Assembly: GCF_964275005.1 (NCBI RefSeq)
Contig: NC_092705.1
Span: forward strand, 16,395,385 to 16,459,384
Origin: Diadema setosum
Lineage: Eukaryota > Echinodermata > Echinoidea > Diadematoida > Diadematidae
Reading direction: 5' to 3'
DNA: 64,000 nucleotides
A program made the translations under genes and the position numbers. How positions within the stretch are numbered: the stretch's first letter is position 1; each line of letters opens with the position of its first letter. The notes below the pieces were generated by a model, which was given only the letters and a program-made list of their open reading frames with translations, had not been told where the DNA came from and did no database searches. Shown piece after piece: positions 30,511-42,217 of the stretch.

Positions 30511-30600
30511 GTGTGTGTGTGTGTGTGTGCATGTGTGTGTTTGTAGTGTGTGTGTGTTTGTGTGTGTGGGTGTGTGAGTTTATGTGTGTGTGTTTGTGAG
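30511..30600. repeat. GT-rich microsatellite
   Basis: Interrupted (GT)n over 90 bp. Confidence 0.9.
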
Positions 30601-30829
30601 CACATGCACATTTGATGTTTCTGCACTAAACTCATAGTATCAAAGTCTTTTCAATCTTTTAGTTTTCCAATTATTTCAAGGCTGTATGTGATAGTAATTT
30701 CTGTATTACAATAATAATAATTGTTGCATTACAATAATTATTATTGTGAAGCAGAAGATGGTTAAATGAGTACATGCCTCATGCTTGTATGCTCATGTCT
30801 TCTGTATGAGCAAATACTTAGTTGAATAT

Positions 30830-31080
30830 ATGAAGAGTTTGTTTGCAAAAACCGATAAGTCCATGTTTGTCAAATTGAGATATTTGCGATTAAAGGTCAA
30901 GAAAAATAAAGAGAATAATAAGAAAATTTTTGCTTCTTGTGACCATAACTTCAAAAATATACCTTTATATGTAGTGACCAATATATCATTTAAAAGGTAT
31001 TATTTTGTACTTTATGACAGAGACCTTACTTCAAAATCTTCACAAATGGACTTATCAGTTTTTGCAAACAAACTCTTCAT
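30830..31080. mobile_element. Palindromic element with GAAGAGTTTGTTTGCAAAAA ends
   Basis: The left arm GAAGAGTTTGTTTGCAAAAA then CGATAAGTCCAT is matched in inverse at 31036-31079. About 250 bp, no coding frame. Confidence 0.75.
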
Positions 31081-31547
31081 AATAATATGTTTCATGTTAA
31101 AATGGTGTGGATTTAGAGATCATTAACAAACTAAGTAACCAAAAAGTGTGTGAGTGTGTGCAAGTGGGTTTGAAGATAATCTTCCGAACATATAAACAAT
31201 TTCATCATTACATGCTGCAAGGTGTAAGGCCCCTTGTGTATTTCAGCTGTATTATTAAAAGTATAGTGTACCAAGTCCTGGGTTTGTTTCTCATAGTAAT
31301 GGGTTCTGTTCTTATTCAAGCTTGGGACAAGGACCTCTACTTTATATGTTTATGAAATGTGGCATATGCGCTCATAGGTAACTTAATGATAATGATAATG
31401 ACTTAATCAACATTTATAGTGTGCTATGATACATGTTTATACATAGCACACTATAAACCAACGGTATTAATGAAAACATAACCTCCTCCCTTGGCAGAGT
31501 AACCTCCGCCAAGCAAGTTTTTCCACCATATATATGTTAACATAAAG

Positions 31548-31871
31548 GCCCGAATTCACGAAGGTGGTACAAATGAAACCATGGTTTAAACCATGGACAA
31601 AAACCATGGAGCGCCAAGTGTCGCACGGAATATTTCGTTACGAAATTGGTCATTTCGTCGACAAAATGACCGTTTCGTTACGAAATTATAATTTCGTGGA
31701 CAAAATGTTCATTTAGTTACAAAATGTTGTCATTTCGTTACAAAATAATCATTTCATCGACGAAATGACTGATTTCGTAACGAAATATTCCTTGCGACAC
31801 TTTGCGCTCCATGCTTTTTGTCCATGGTTTAAACCATGGTTTCTTTTGTACCACCTTCGTGAATTCGGGCC
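31548..31871. mobile_element. Palindromic element with GGCCCGAATTCACGAAGG ends
   Basis: Left GGCCCGAATTCACGAAGGTG, right its inverse ending CGAATTCGGGCC. Inside are AAACCATGGTTTAAACCATGG-like palindromes and repeated ATTTCGT(T/A)ACGAAAT. A short diverged relative lies at 62580-62660. Confidence 0.8.
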
Positions 31872-31937
31872 AAAATGGTCAACATAAATAGCAGTTGGTG
31901 ATTGGTTATACTGCAGTTACTTGACTATTATAAAGTG

Positions 31938-32155
31938 TACTGTAAAACACAATAATTTTGTGGCATGAAATTTTCACGAATTGGAGCCGGTGGTCTTTTT
32001 CGTGGCATGAAATTTTCTGGAGTTGCCTTAACATTCAATACGTATATGTAGTGTGGACGAGAACTTTCACATGCATTTTAATTTCGTGAATCTTGGCTCT
32101 CGCGAAATTAGCGAAATCAAAATGCACACGAACATTCCTCGTTGTACAGTAACGT
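31938..32155. mobile_element. ACTGTAAAAC palindromic element, copy at 31.9 kb
   Basis: Ends ACTGTAAAACACAATAATTT and CATTCCTCGTTGTACAGTA. The interior has GGAGCCGGTGGTC and TCGCGAAATTAGCGAAA. Same family as 47824-48018. Confidence 0.7.
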
Positions 32156-32414
32156 GGCAAGGATAAAAATAGTAATATGGCAAAGCAGTGATGTCGCATC
32201 ACATACTGTACAAGTGTGTAATACAATTCCCGAATTTGACCGATTGCAGACAGGGCTCCCCGTGGAGAGCATGTCGCCCAGGTTGCCAGTTTATAGCACA
32301 CACACCAACATGGTAAATCAAACCACATTCATGTTCAGCCATCAATCAGGCATCCGTTTATTTATGTGTGGGCAGAGAGGAGCACTGTGGGTAAAGGGTC
32401 TCGCTCTACGATGC

Positions 32415-32495
32415 AAGCGTCGTGGCAGGGTTTGAACCCAGGGCTTTCTAGTCCAAAGTGCAGGGGACAATCCACTGGACCACAGCTCCACAATA
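32415..32495 (-). mobile_element. tRNA-derived SINE-like sequence
   Basis: The minus strand reads GAGCTGTGGTCCAGTGGATT (A-box-like), then CTGGGTTCAAACCCTG (B-box-like) at tRNA spacing. The surrounding body (to about 32375) is not delimited. Confidence 0.55.
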
Positions 32496-32511
32496 TGCAT
32501 TAATATCTCTC

Positions 32512-33401
32512 TTTCTCTCTCTCTCTCTCAATGTAGACAATATATTCAAAACACCACACTGTGTCGTTTATTCTTTTTTTCTTTTTTGATATAGACATCC
32601 CACAACATGAAACAAAGTATCATTCACTGTACATACCTCATCATGACCAGAATGAAACATGAATATTCAGAAAAGAACTTTTAATATCTTGCAAAGTTAG
32701 ACTTCGTCTGGCATCATTTCTATCATCAGTTTTTTCTCTTTAATGATGCTTACAATATACTCTCAGTTTTACAAGTGCACACTGTTTTTTGGTGATTTTG
32801 CACATTTCCACAAACATTTGGATGACCTTCCCACTGAACCATACAGTGTAAAAGGTATTTAGTATCACATAAGATTTTCACATATATAGCCATTTGAAAA
32901 AAAAAAATAAGGAAACTCGTAGCACATTTACTGACTTTGATTCAGCATGTTTCATGGAATCCCTTGCCTTTCCCATAACATTTACTGTAAAGGCAAACTT
33001 TAGTGTCCTGAATACATGTAGCATTTTGCCATATACTGATACAGAATTGTGTTCCAATACATGTATGAAAGTGATTTTTATCAAGTGCAAAAAGTTGTTC
33101 AGATGGTGTTCACATCTCCTATTTCTATTTAGCAGAGTCGGAAATATAAGTTAATTGTATATAGTAGACATGTTGGTTGTTACTATGTTGGTCGACCCTC
33201 GTGTAATTTCAGAGGAAGCTTTGTGATTGACGAGTACAACATTTGCCTTGGAAGGACACAGGAAAAGATGGAAACGAAATGAAACAAAACAAAACAAAAC
33301 AAAACAAAACAAAACAAAACAGAACACTAACACATGAACATGAATACAATACCATTAATGTACATGTACCAGTCTATTTCCAGTAGAGACTTACTAATAC
33401 A
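32512..33401. other. Intergenic DNA with simple repeats
   Basis: (CT)n at 32512-32530 and (AAAAC)n at 33281-33321. The remainder is AT-rich with no gene or repeat family that I recognise. Confidence 0.5.
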
Positions 33402-33578
33402 GTGCACTCCCTTTATAACGAACATGCATAACGAAATTCTGGTTACAATGAAATAAAAATTCAGGTCGCAACATTATCCTGTCCATGTTTATTTGTTGAG
33501 TTATAATGAAATTTCGATATAATGAAAGAAAATTACCAGTCCCGGGGACTTCATTATAACGGGAGTCCACTATACTGC
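33402..33578 (+). mobile_element. GTGCACTCCC..TATAACG element, copy 2
   Basis: Left AGTGCACTCCCTTTATAACG, right CATTATAACGGGAGTCCACT, clear inverted ends. This is the best complete copy of the family. Confidence 0.7.
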
Positions 33579-34503
33579 GAAAAAATATGACTGATGACAT
33601 ATCAATCTCGACTTGCCAGGAGATTCACAGAACAGGCAGTTTCAAAGTTCTTTCTGTGAACAACAGAATCTAGGACAATAGCCTTTGTGCATGAAAGATT
33701 TCAAACATCACTTCCTTTGAAGTTCATGACTACAACATAAAGACTTATAAGCTCTTTATATTTTAGGAGGGGGGTTGGTGGCTGTGATTGTAACAAAATT
33801 ACTGCCTCTGTCCAGCAAGTGAATCAAGTGAGTTTTATTATCCCTACCATTATTAGTCTAGCAATCACTAAAATAAAAAACATACTGTACCATCTGGTAT
33901 TTCAAAAAGTCCAAATACACAATCACATACTTTGTTGAATAACATCACTGGTAGCGCTCAGCGCATTTGCAATATCAAATGCATTATAAACAAAAGTCTT
34001 CGAATAACAGGTCTGGTGGAGTATATAGAAAGATAATGATATCAATGTGCAAGAGCTACAACTTAGTTCATTGCAAACATTTCAGCCAGTTTCTGCATGA
34101 AAAAAAAAAAGAAAATTAAATCAGTGCAGTGCATTACATCATAATACCTCTAACTCACTGTACTACAAAAGCATTAGAATAAAACATATGTCACAGATAA
34201 ATGATAAGAATAATGTGGCACCATCTGTCAATCACAATCATTTGTGATGTTCACTATTCTTTGTTCGTGGATGGCAAGGTTACACTCTTTGGGTTACACT
34301 ATTTATAATGGGTTTTCCAGGCATCGTATCTCGTTGCAAGGACAGCAGACCAAGTGGAGTATATTTCACACCATGTAAAATGCACACTGTTCCAGGGTCT
34401 GCTGACTTCATGCATCAAAGTCAGGAGGTTCCACAGAGCAACAAGGGAGATACCTATGTGTTACAAACATCCCAACAGGAGATATTAAACAGAAACCTAC
34501 CCA
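33579..34503. other. Intergenic DNA, nothing recognised
   Basis: AT-rich sequence without protein motifs. The 70-codon + frame at 34308-34520 has no recognised features. Confidence 0.4.
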
Positions 34504-34732
34504 AGTCTAATCTGGACTAGTCTTCAATGGGTTAAAAGACAAGAGACCCGCGGGTCTAGCGCTCACCTGAGTATCGCAAGTTCACCTTTCATGCAGCCAC
34601 TAATCTAAACGAGATATGAAACTCGTCAGACTGACGAGTTAGGTGATACGCTTGGGGTTATCAGATGTCGGTCATCTGTGATCGACAAAGAAAAGAATGT
34701 GATATAGACACCTTGAAGTTATAATTGAGTTT

Positions 34733-34775
34733 GCATGCAAAACCGTTTCCCTAACCTCTCGGCCACGGGACATCC
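34733..34775 (-). pseudogene. tRNA-like 5' half
   Basis: The minus strand reads GTGGCCGAGAGGTTAGGG, a canonical A box of type II tRNAs, then GTTTTGCATGCAAAC where an anticodon arm would be. No B box follows. It is a partial tRNA-like sequence. Confidence 0.5.
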
Positions 34776-35302
34776 ACGGAAATGGTAAGGCAAAAAAGAA
34801 ATGTATAGATATTACAGGGAGAAAAGTCAATGCCCACTCAACCAACGTGGCCGCGTGAACATGTATTGCATTGCTAGACGGAAATGCGGCCTTGTAACTA
34901 CTGATGTCGCTATGCCATTTCTGGCAACTTGGGAAAAATACGTGCCGTAAACATAAAACCTATAATCGGCTGGTTTTGATACCTTGCCTTTAATCACAAT
35001 TTTCAGTGTGATGACGTCATCAAAGTACAAAACAATGATGTGGTCTTGAAAGACAATTGTTCAAAGTACAACACCTTCGTCGTCGTCATTACATATTATG
35101 ATCAGTTTGACAAAGTCAGCCTGCAAAATTTTGCAGCAGTCGAAGCAATATGGTCTCCAACACAAAAAAGAGGGATATGGTGTGTGTGTGTGTCTGTGTG
35201 TGTGTATAGGTGCGTTTATATACGAATGTGATTTCTACATGGACGATATATGTAATACAAAATTGAAGAAAAAAAAAGTAAAATAGCTAAGTAATTTGTT
35301 TC

Positions 35303-35383
35303 GTGATCTTGTGGGGTTCGAACCCGCACGTGTGCAACCTCACGTCTCTGAGACGTCGCCTTTAACCACTCGGCCATACGTCT
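35303..35383 (-). pseudogene. tRNA-Leu(CAG)-like sequence
   Basis: The minus strand reads TGGCCGAGTGGTTAAAGGCG (D arm), an anticodon arm ACGTCTCAGAGACGT with CAG centred in a 7-nt loop, a variable arm and GCGGGTTCGAACCCCAC (T arm). This is type II leucine-like architecture. The acceptor strands AGACGTA and AAGATCA pair at only about three of seven positions, so a functional tRNA is doubtful. Confidence 0.65.
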
Positions 35384-36743
35384 CGACGAGAAAAAAAAGA
35401 GGAGCGTAAAGTTATGTATGTGAAAGATGAATCAGGAATCGTTTTGTCCACATTCCATTCTCATTTTCAGTTTTAAACTGCAAAATTGTCAAACTAATAA
35501 GGAGATTTCAAAGAATAACATGCATGATTACTGCAGCTTATTGTCTCAGTTACCACACACTTAAGTTACAGAGGAAATGGAGCAAAATCATCTGAGATAA
35601 AGGTGCTTAAACGTTGTCAAGTTAATGCACATAAAAAAAAAATCACCTCCCATAGAGATAACACGTAAACTTGTCTGATTTTGAGTCTTTACCTTTAATA
35701 ACAATTTGAAGTATGATGGTAAGTCTTCTTGAACCAAGAGTGTGGAACGCAAGCTTCTACGTGAAAGATGAATCATGACGATCACCCGTGACCGACACAT
35801 CTTCAAAGGGATCAGTTATTAAAAGTGGAAGCCCTCGTGCCAAGCATATTGTCTCAGCAATTCCAAAGCAATGATACCCTTACATTTATGCATACCATAA
35901 TTTCCCTCTGAAATCAATGGTAGGTATATTCATGTACAATTGCTTGCCTTGTCCATAAACTTTGCTTTACAAACTTTCAGTGAAACGTGTCATAACATAA
36001 TTCTGTAACTCCATTAGCAGGGATTGACTTCATAAAGAAAGATATATCAAATTGAACGCTTAGCGCGTATAACTAAGGGGGATTTTAGCCTGATGCTCTG
36101 TTCTTCACTGCTCAGATACCAACAACACTCATTACCTACGGCTACGTATAGAGAAACAGCCATGACGAAAATAAGTTATTCCTTTTCTTTGGCAGATAGA
36201 CACACAACCCCTTTAAACCACACTATAATTGACATGGAGGGACATGAAAAAGTTCATTACTACTACTGAACAGTGATGCCTTCTACTCATGTGGCACAAG
36301 ATACCTCTATAGCAACATAAAACCTGTCTACAACTCCGTTATTGCGTCAAACAATAACATCCTGGAATTTCAAAGAGATGAGCGAGACGCCATACACCTG
36401 GCCTAGAGTTAATTCATTCAGTTGCCATTCCTGCTCCAGTTGAGTTATGCAAATTATTTTCCGACCTGTCTTGTGACAATATAACAGGAACAAACGTAGA
36501 GAAAAGGAAAGGGAAAAGGAAAGGTGGCAAGCGGGGCACTGTACCAAGGGCAATTTAAACAATACGTATGATAAATGAAGCAAATCCAACCTAGAGCCTC
36601 CGACAAAAAAAAAAAAGAGGAACTTGAGCGACTGTGTGTTGTGGGGTAGTATAATTGATAAGATAATACGATAAATGACATCGATCGGAATAAAGCTGAA
36701 CTGCCAAAAGAAACACAAAGAAAGAGAGAGAAAAAAATGATAG

Positions 36744-36830
36744 CGTCCTGCGGGTCTCGAACATCTCGTCCTAAGGTAGTGCATAATGACCATGCAGCGC
36801 GCTAAGTGACTATAAAGCCACACGGCTGTA
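36744..36830 (-). pseudogene. tRNA-like sequence, degenerate
   Basis: The minus strand has CACTTAGCGCGCTGCATGGT, then GATGTTCGAGACCCGC as a T-arm-like B box. It is the duplicate partner of the sequence at 37440. Stems are poorly paired. Confidence 0.5.
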
Positions 36831-36866
36831 CCGAAGATTGGATGTGAAATTTATCTTTAATCTTTT

Positions 36867-36873
<7 letters not shown>

Positions 36874-36917
<44 letters not shown>
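36874..36917. repeat. (AT)n microsatellite
   Basis: About 22 AT units, placed exactly between the two duplicated tRNA-like units. Confidence 0.9.
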
Positions 36918-36921
<4 letters not shown>

Positions 36922-37439
36922 CTTAAATATTTATACCATATACAACATGAAAAATTTCATTACTACTACTAAACAGTGATGCTTTCCATTCATGTGGCAC
37001 AAGATACCTCTATAACAACATATAACCTGTCTACAACTTCGTTATTGGGTCAAATAATAACAACCTGGAATTTCAAAGAGATGAGCGAGACGCCATACAC
37101 CTGGACTAGAGTTAATCAATTCAGCTCCCATTCCTGCAAGTTATTTAAACATACATGTTCCTACCTATCCTGTTACAGTATAACAATAACCAATGAAGAG
37201 AAAAGGAAAGAGCAAACGAAAGGTGGCAAGCGGGACACTGTAACAAGGGGCAATTTACAACATTAAGTGTGACAAAATTAATGAAGCAAACCCAATCTCC
37301 AAACTCCAATACAAAACAAGGGAAATAGAGCAGCCGTGTTCACGGGTTACGTACACTTGATAAAGTAATACGATAAATGACATCGGAGTAAAGCTGAACT
37401 GCCGAAAAAAAAAGAGAAAAAAAAGAAAGAACGGATAAA

Positions 37440-37528
37440 AGTCCTGCGGGAGTCGAACCTCTCGCCTTCCGGTATGGCGTTATGAACAACCAGCGCGCTA
37501 ACCGATTATGCCACATGACTGTCCTGAA
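37440..37528 (-). pseudogene. tRNA-Met(CAT)-like sequence, degenerate
   Basis: The minus strand reads GTGGCATAATCGGTTAGCGC, then a TTCATAA loop as in methionine tRNAs, and GAGAGGTTCGACTCCCGC as the T arm. Several stem mismatches; probably not a working tRNA. Confidence 0.55.
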
Positions 37529-38029
37529 GATCGAGTGCGAAACTTAAATCTAAATACTATCGTGACAGTGTTGACTTGTGATGGCGCTATTCAACTTCCC
37601 ACAAGTGGCAGCGTGGATTCGATCAATATACAGTTGCAAAGAAAAATTGGGAATCGTTCCGTACAGATTGCATTCTCATTTTCAGTTTTAAATTGCAAAA
37701 TTGTCAACCTGATGAGGAGATTTGAAAACATAAAATGCATGATTACTAAAGCTTGTTGTCTCAGCTACAACATATTTATGTTTCAGAGGAAATGGAGTAA
37801 AATCAGATGAGGTAAAGGTGCTTAAACGTTGTCAAGTCAATGCATGGTTTAAAAAAAAATCACCTCCCATAGACATAACACGTAAACTTGTCTGATTTTG
37901 AGTCTTTACCTTTAATCACAATTTCTAGTCTGGACTAGTCTTCAATGGGTTAAAAGACAAGAGACCCGCGGGTCTAGCGCTCACCTGAGTATCGCAAGTT
38001 CACCTTTCATGCAGCCACTAATCTAAATT

Positions 38030-39004
38030 ATTCACAGCTCTACTAAAATTTGACGAGGCATTCTCAAGTAGAAGATGAAAATGTACAATAAGGGCTCAAA
38101 TTTTTTAAGATTCCTTAATTTGGGGGGATTGGGGGCCCCCTGGGGCCCTCTGGGTGGGGCATGGTGCCCATTTTGATAAATTGAGATCCTGACCCCCTAG
38201 GGATGCTACCTGCCAAGTTTGACGAAAATCCATCATGAGATTTTCAGGAAGAAGATGAAAATGTACAATTTAGGCCCCCATTTGGACCTTCCCACCTCGC
38301 CCCCAAGAGGGGCACCCCTGGATCTGCTATGAACAAACTTGAAACTACAGTCATTAATGTACTCACTCATAGTATTATCTTAGCTCTATAACTTCTGATT
38401 CTGGAGAAGATTTTTAAAGATCCTTCATTTGGGGGGGGGGGGGTTGGGCCTCCCTGAGGGCCCCCTGGGTGGGGCATGGTGCCCATTTTAACAAATTGAG
38501 ATCCTAACCCCCTAGGGATGCTACCTGCCAAGTTTGGTGAAAATGGGTCAAGGGGTTCTCAAGAAGAAGATGAAAATGTACAATTTAGGCCCCATTAGGA
38601 CCCCTCCCCACCCCCCTCCCCTGGGTCCCAAGGGGGGCACCCCTGATTCTGCCATGAACAAACTTGAAACTACAGTCATCAATGTACTAACTCATAGTAT
38701 TAACTTAGCTCTATCACTTCTGGTTCTAGAGAAGAAGATTTTTTACAGATTCCTTAATTTTGGGGGGTTTGGGCCCCCCTGGGGGCCCCCTGGGTGGGGC
38801 ATGGTGCCCATTTTAACAAATTGACTTCCTAACCCCCTAGGGATGCTACCTGCCAAGTTTGATGAAAATCGGTCTTGGGGTTTTCAAGAAGAAGATGAAA
38901 ATGTAAAAAGTTTACGCACGACGGACGACGCACAACGGACTACGGACGCCGGACGAAGGGCGATCGCAATAGCTCACTCGAGCCTTTGGTTCAGGTGAGC
39001 TAAA
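38030..39004. repeat. Three tandem units, about 350 bp each, ending in TCAGGTGAGCTA
   Basis: Each unit carries GTGGGGCATGGTGCCCATTT, a CTAGGGATGCTACCTGCCAA segment and AAGAAGATGAAAATGTA. The end has CGACGGACGACGCACAACGG and then GGTTCAGGTGAGCT. That end is the inverse of GCTCACCTGA inside the 105-bp repeat at 37980, so 37976-39001 may be one inverted-repeat element. Confidence 0.65.
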
Positions 39005-39100
39005 AATGTATCCATCTACGGGTATAATTCTTCCTTGTCTTTTCCAGGTAAAGGGTTATCTACCAAAGTGAAGATTGATAAAGGACAAGACATGATAGAA

Positions 39101-39332
39101 TACTGTATGAGCTGAAATTTTCGCGTACAGATATTTTCGCGAATTGCTACTTGGAGGACATTTTCGAGTGTTGTTAATTTCGCGGTTGCGAGGGTCTAAC
39201 TAAACTTACTTATTTGCGCATTGCTATTTTTACGCGTTGTTATTTTCACGTGTTGTTATTTTCGCGGTTCAAAGGTGATTCGCGAAATTCGCAAAAATAA
39301 AACCACCGCGAAAATTTCAGCTCGTACAGTAC
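39101..39332. mobile_element. TTTTCGCG palindromic element, complete copy
   Basis: Left TACTGTATGAGCTGAAATTT, right GAAAATTTCAGCTCGTACAGTA inverted. Interior of alternating TTTTCGCG and CGCGAAA motifs. Confidence 0.8.
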
Positions 39333-39501
39333 AAGGGAAGGAATCTTGCTACAGAGGAAGTACATTGTAGATGCTGTATGAGGAGACACCTACACCGTAC
39401 ATCTATGTGTACAAATATCATGGAAAGGAATTTGGATTAACAGGCCACTTGTTATTTATATTTCACCATTTTGCTGGCATGTCTCACCTTTGCACTGAAT
39501 T

Positions 39502-42217
39502 GTGATGACATTGTGGTCGCTGCCTGCCGAGTGCTCTGACCAAATTTTGGTTGGTGAAAATCATCCGATCACCTGTGGCACCTCTGTAATGCTACTGCCA
39601 AAATCATCTCCTCGCAACCATCCCATGCTTGAAAGAAGCTCATCCCAAACTCTAAGTGCGCCTGTTTCTGGTGAGATTTTTAGTTATACAGTAATATGGA
39701 ATGTGATTGATTCATGACCAAACATAAGAATAAATGCATACAGAGGACAGATTTCAGTAATTTTGCAAAAGTTATGTTATTGCTATTATATGTTTAATGC
39801 TATTTTTTAATTGAATGATATCATTCAGGTTTATCTCTCCTCAGGTCCTGGGATGAACGCTGGGATGTTGCAGCCTCCGAACAAGGGTAACCACTCAGCA
39901 GCATCATACAAGGGGCTCATCCAAGCACACGTTCCGAGAAAGGACAACTCGGTGTGAAAACCCAATGACAACAACAGCCACTTCTGCTCAACACGTATGC
40001 GCTACACCACAAGAGATGGCAAAAAAACTGGGAAAGAAAGAGCTTCTGTATTCAGCAGACAATAAGAACAAGATCAGAGTCGGTGAAGAAACTTTGGCCA
40101 TCCACAGACAAATTGAAATCAACCATCTTTTCCCAACTAATGACTGCCCAGTCAACTTTCTCAATCCTGGATATCCAACAACTCCAGCGGGATACTTGGA
40201 GCTGGAATGGCACCAAGTACTAAAGAAAGACCATCTTGAGAGTTGGGGGAGATAAATTCAAGTAAGTAAAAGTGTGTTCTTCATTGTACAGTGTCCTCAT
40301 CATTTCTGATGATTTTGAACATGGACTCGTGACTGACATGTTGCAAAACATGCAACACAATATAATTAAGTTTGTTTGGAACATTAAAAAACCCTATAAA
40401 GACTATTTGCTTGTGTTTTTTGAATTACTCATATACATCATGTGCATACGCCCCGATAAGCAATGCATTTTAATCGTGGTATTTCATTTTCATTTTTATT
40501 TTACATTTTATCTTTATCTTGCTTTTACAATGAAGTCATCCTTACATCTTTGGCTCATCATGGAGGGACAAGCTGGGACATCACTCGGTCATGGAGGTGT
40601 CATTACTACTACATGCACACTGTTACAGCTGTATGGTTACCAAGCACAGTGGCAGCAACTACACAGAGTTGCTGGGTGAGTTAATGTGTGGTACACGCGC
40701 GCGTGTATTGTATAGTATTTTGAGATTGCTTAACTAAAGAATTTGAGGTATTCATAAATATCATATGAGCTCCCTCGTGGAGACCCAATTAGCTCCTTTG
40801 TGGAGACAATATGAGCTCCCCCGTGGAGACTTAATGAGCTCCATTGTGGAGACAATATGAGCTCCCTCGTGGAGACTTGGTACATACACATACATATTTA
40901 ATAATCTTGTTTATATTTTTCTAAGATTTATAATGTCTGTTTTATGTTAAGTGCTGTCTGGGGCAAATTATTTGTATAGGGCCCCATTTTTCTCTCTCTT
41001 CTTTCTTTCTATAAAACAACAAAAACTACACAGACTAAGAGCATTTCTTCACAAGCAGGTTAGTTTTGAAATCCTTCCGTCCAGGAGCAGACGTATAACC
41101 TTGTGTGTATGTCTGCTTTTGAAACGGATTTTAAAGTCTGACATTAAATCTCATCCTGGTCACTGATGAAGAATGCAATGACTTACCTGTTTGATGCTTT
41201 GTTTTCTAGAACACGCACTTCCCTGGCAGAATAGAGCGTTTGATTGCCAATTTTAGGTTGTATCACATAATGTGCATATGACCCTAAAGGCCTTGCATTT
41301 TATTCACAATATGGGTTAAGTTATGAGGACATCTTGATTGGTTACGTATGTATATTATGTATGTTTATCTATGTTCTTGATTACATAAGCATTTATTTAA
41401 TTCTAATGATATCCATATTATATGTTACAATAACTTTGCTTTCCTCTCTTCTCATTATTTTGCTCCTTACAGAATCCAGGGAAAAGAGGAGAGCGAGCAA
41501 CAGTCATCCTCTGAAGCCCCCACTCTGCAAACAACATTGCATCACACATGAGCAACATGGCACGCCCCACGATGGCCGCCGACCAAGTAGCTAGTTGGAA
41601 GAGGGCTCTGATTCTCCTGTTGGAAGACAGCCCCGACTTCAACCCAAATCACGCGGTCAACAAGGTCTACTACTACCGCTTTTTTCAAGAGACGAATTTG
41701 GACGTGATGGTCGTGACATCGTACACATCGGGTGACTCTGCTCTCAACCCAGTAGAACACCTTTGGGCCCTATGCACTCGTGCTCTAACAAGAGTCTACT
41801 TGCCAGCTAAGCTGACGGGAGAGAGATGCCCACCACATCACCAGAGGCTGTCAGCAGAGCAAAAACTCGAAGGAGAACGCAGTTTTTGATGCAGCAATGT
41901 CGCGAATCAAGGACAGTTACTGGAGGAATCTACAGTTTGCTGGGAAGAACATCACTGTGATGGTAGAACCCAGTGGAGCACCACTGCACCCCTATGGCGA
42001 GGACTTTGCCACAGTGAAAGACGTGATCAACGGCTCGGCGAGGCGACCTCGACAGAGTGACCTATCTCATGAGTACTCTTGCATGATTGAGAAAGTACTT
42101 GAAGTACTTTCCCAATCAGGGAGGTTTCATATGATGGTACTCTTTGTCACAACACCAAAGAGATGTTTAAAGTTTTCAGGGAGTCTCTTGCACAATACAG
42201 AGATTTGGCAGCTCTGA
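39502..42217 (+). pseudogene. Degenerate DDE-type DNA-transposon gene
   Basis: Three coding-looking stretches lie in order. The first (39502-39670, then from 39845) contains NKGNHSAASYKGLIQAH, and then ELLYSADNKNKIRVG and TPAGYLELE to 40255. The second (about 40548-40676) contains TSWDITRSWRCHYYYMHTVT. The third (41473-42217) contains LLLEDSPDF, SGDSALNPVEHLWA and the tail SQSGRFHMMVLF. The spaced D and NPVEHLW resemble the second Asp and the Glu of DDE transposases. At least two of the stretches change frame, so the copy is not functional as it stands. I cannot name the superfamily, and found no terminal inverted repeats. Introns of the original gene may explain part of the spacing. Confidence 0.6.
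40764..40877. repeat. GAGCTCC..GTGGAGAC minisatellite
   Basis: Five units of 22-25 bp with consensus ATGAGCTCCCTCGTGGAGAC. Each unit is itself a small imperfect palindrome (GAGCTCC against GGAGAC). Confidence 0.85.

Larger units (their letters stand above)
34504..38029. repeat. Block bounded by 105-bp direct repeats, with four tRNA-like sequences
   Basis: 34504-34609 and 37925-38029 are nearly identical (CTGGACTAGTCTTCAATGGG, then AGACCCGCGGGTCTAGCGC). Between them, duplicated units: 35395-35700 matches 37640-37935, and 36244-36850 matches 36949-37528. A short motif, ACCTTTAATCACAATTT, recurs near 34990, 35693 and 37909. Four tRNA-like sequences lie on the minus strand. There is no gag, pol or transposase frame. 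Confidence 0.75.

Noticed and set aside
35303-35383. Functional tRNA-Leu gene
   Set aside because: The D, anticodon and T arms are recognisable, but the acceptor strands pair poorly and a T-stem pair is lost. It is listed as tRNA-like only.
36347-36823. 158-codon minus-strand frame
   Set aside because: It covers a tRNA-like sequence and a duplicated unit, and the second copy of the unit does not keep it open.
34504-38029. Reading the 105-bp direct repeats as LTRs of a small retroelement
   Set aside because: The repeats are short, no gag or pol trace lies between them, and no primer-binding or polypurine site adjoins them. Segmental duplication or a different mobile unit fits better.
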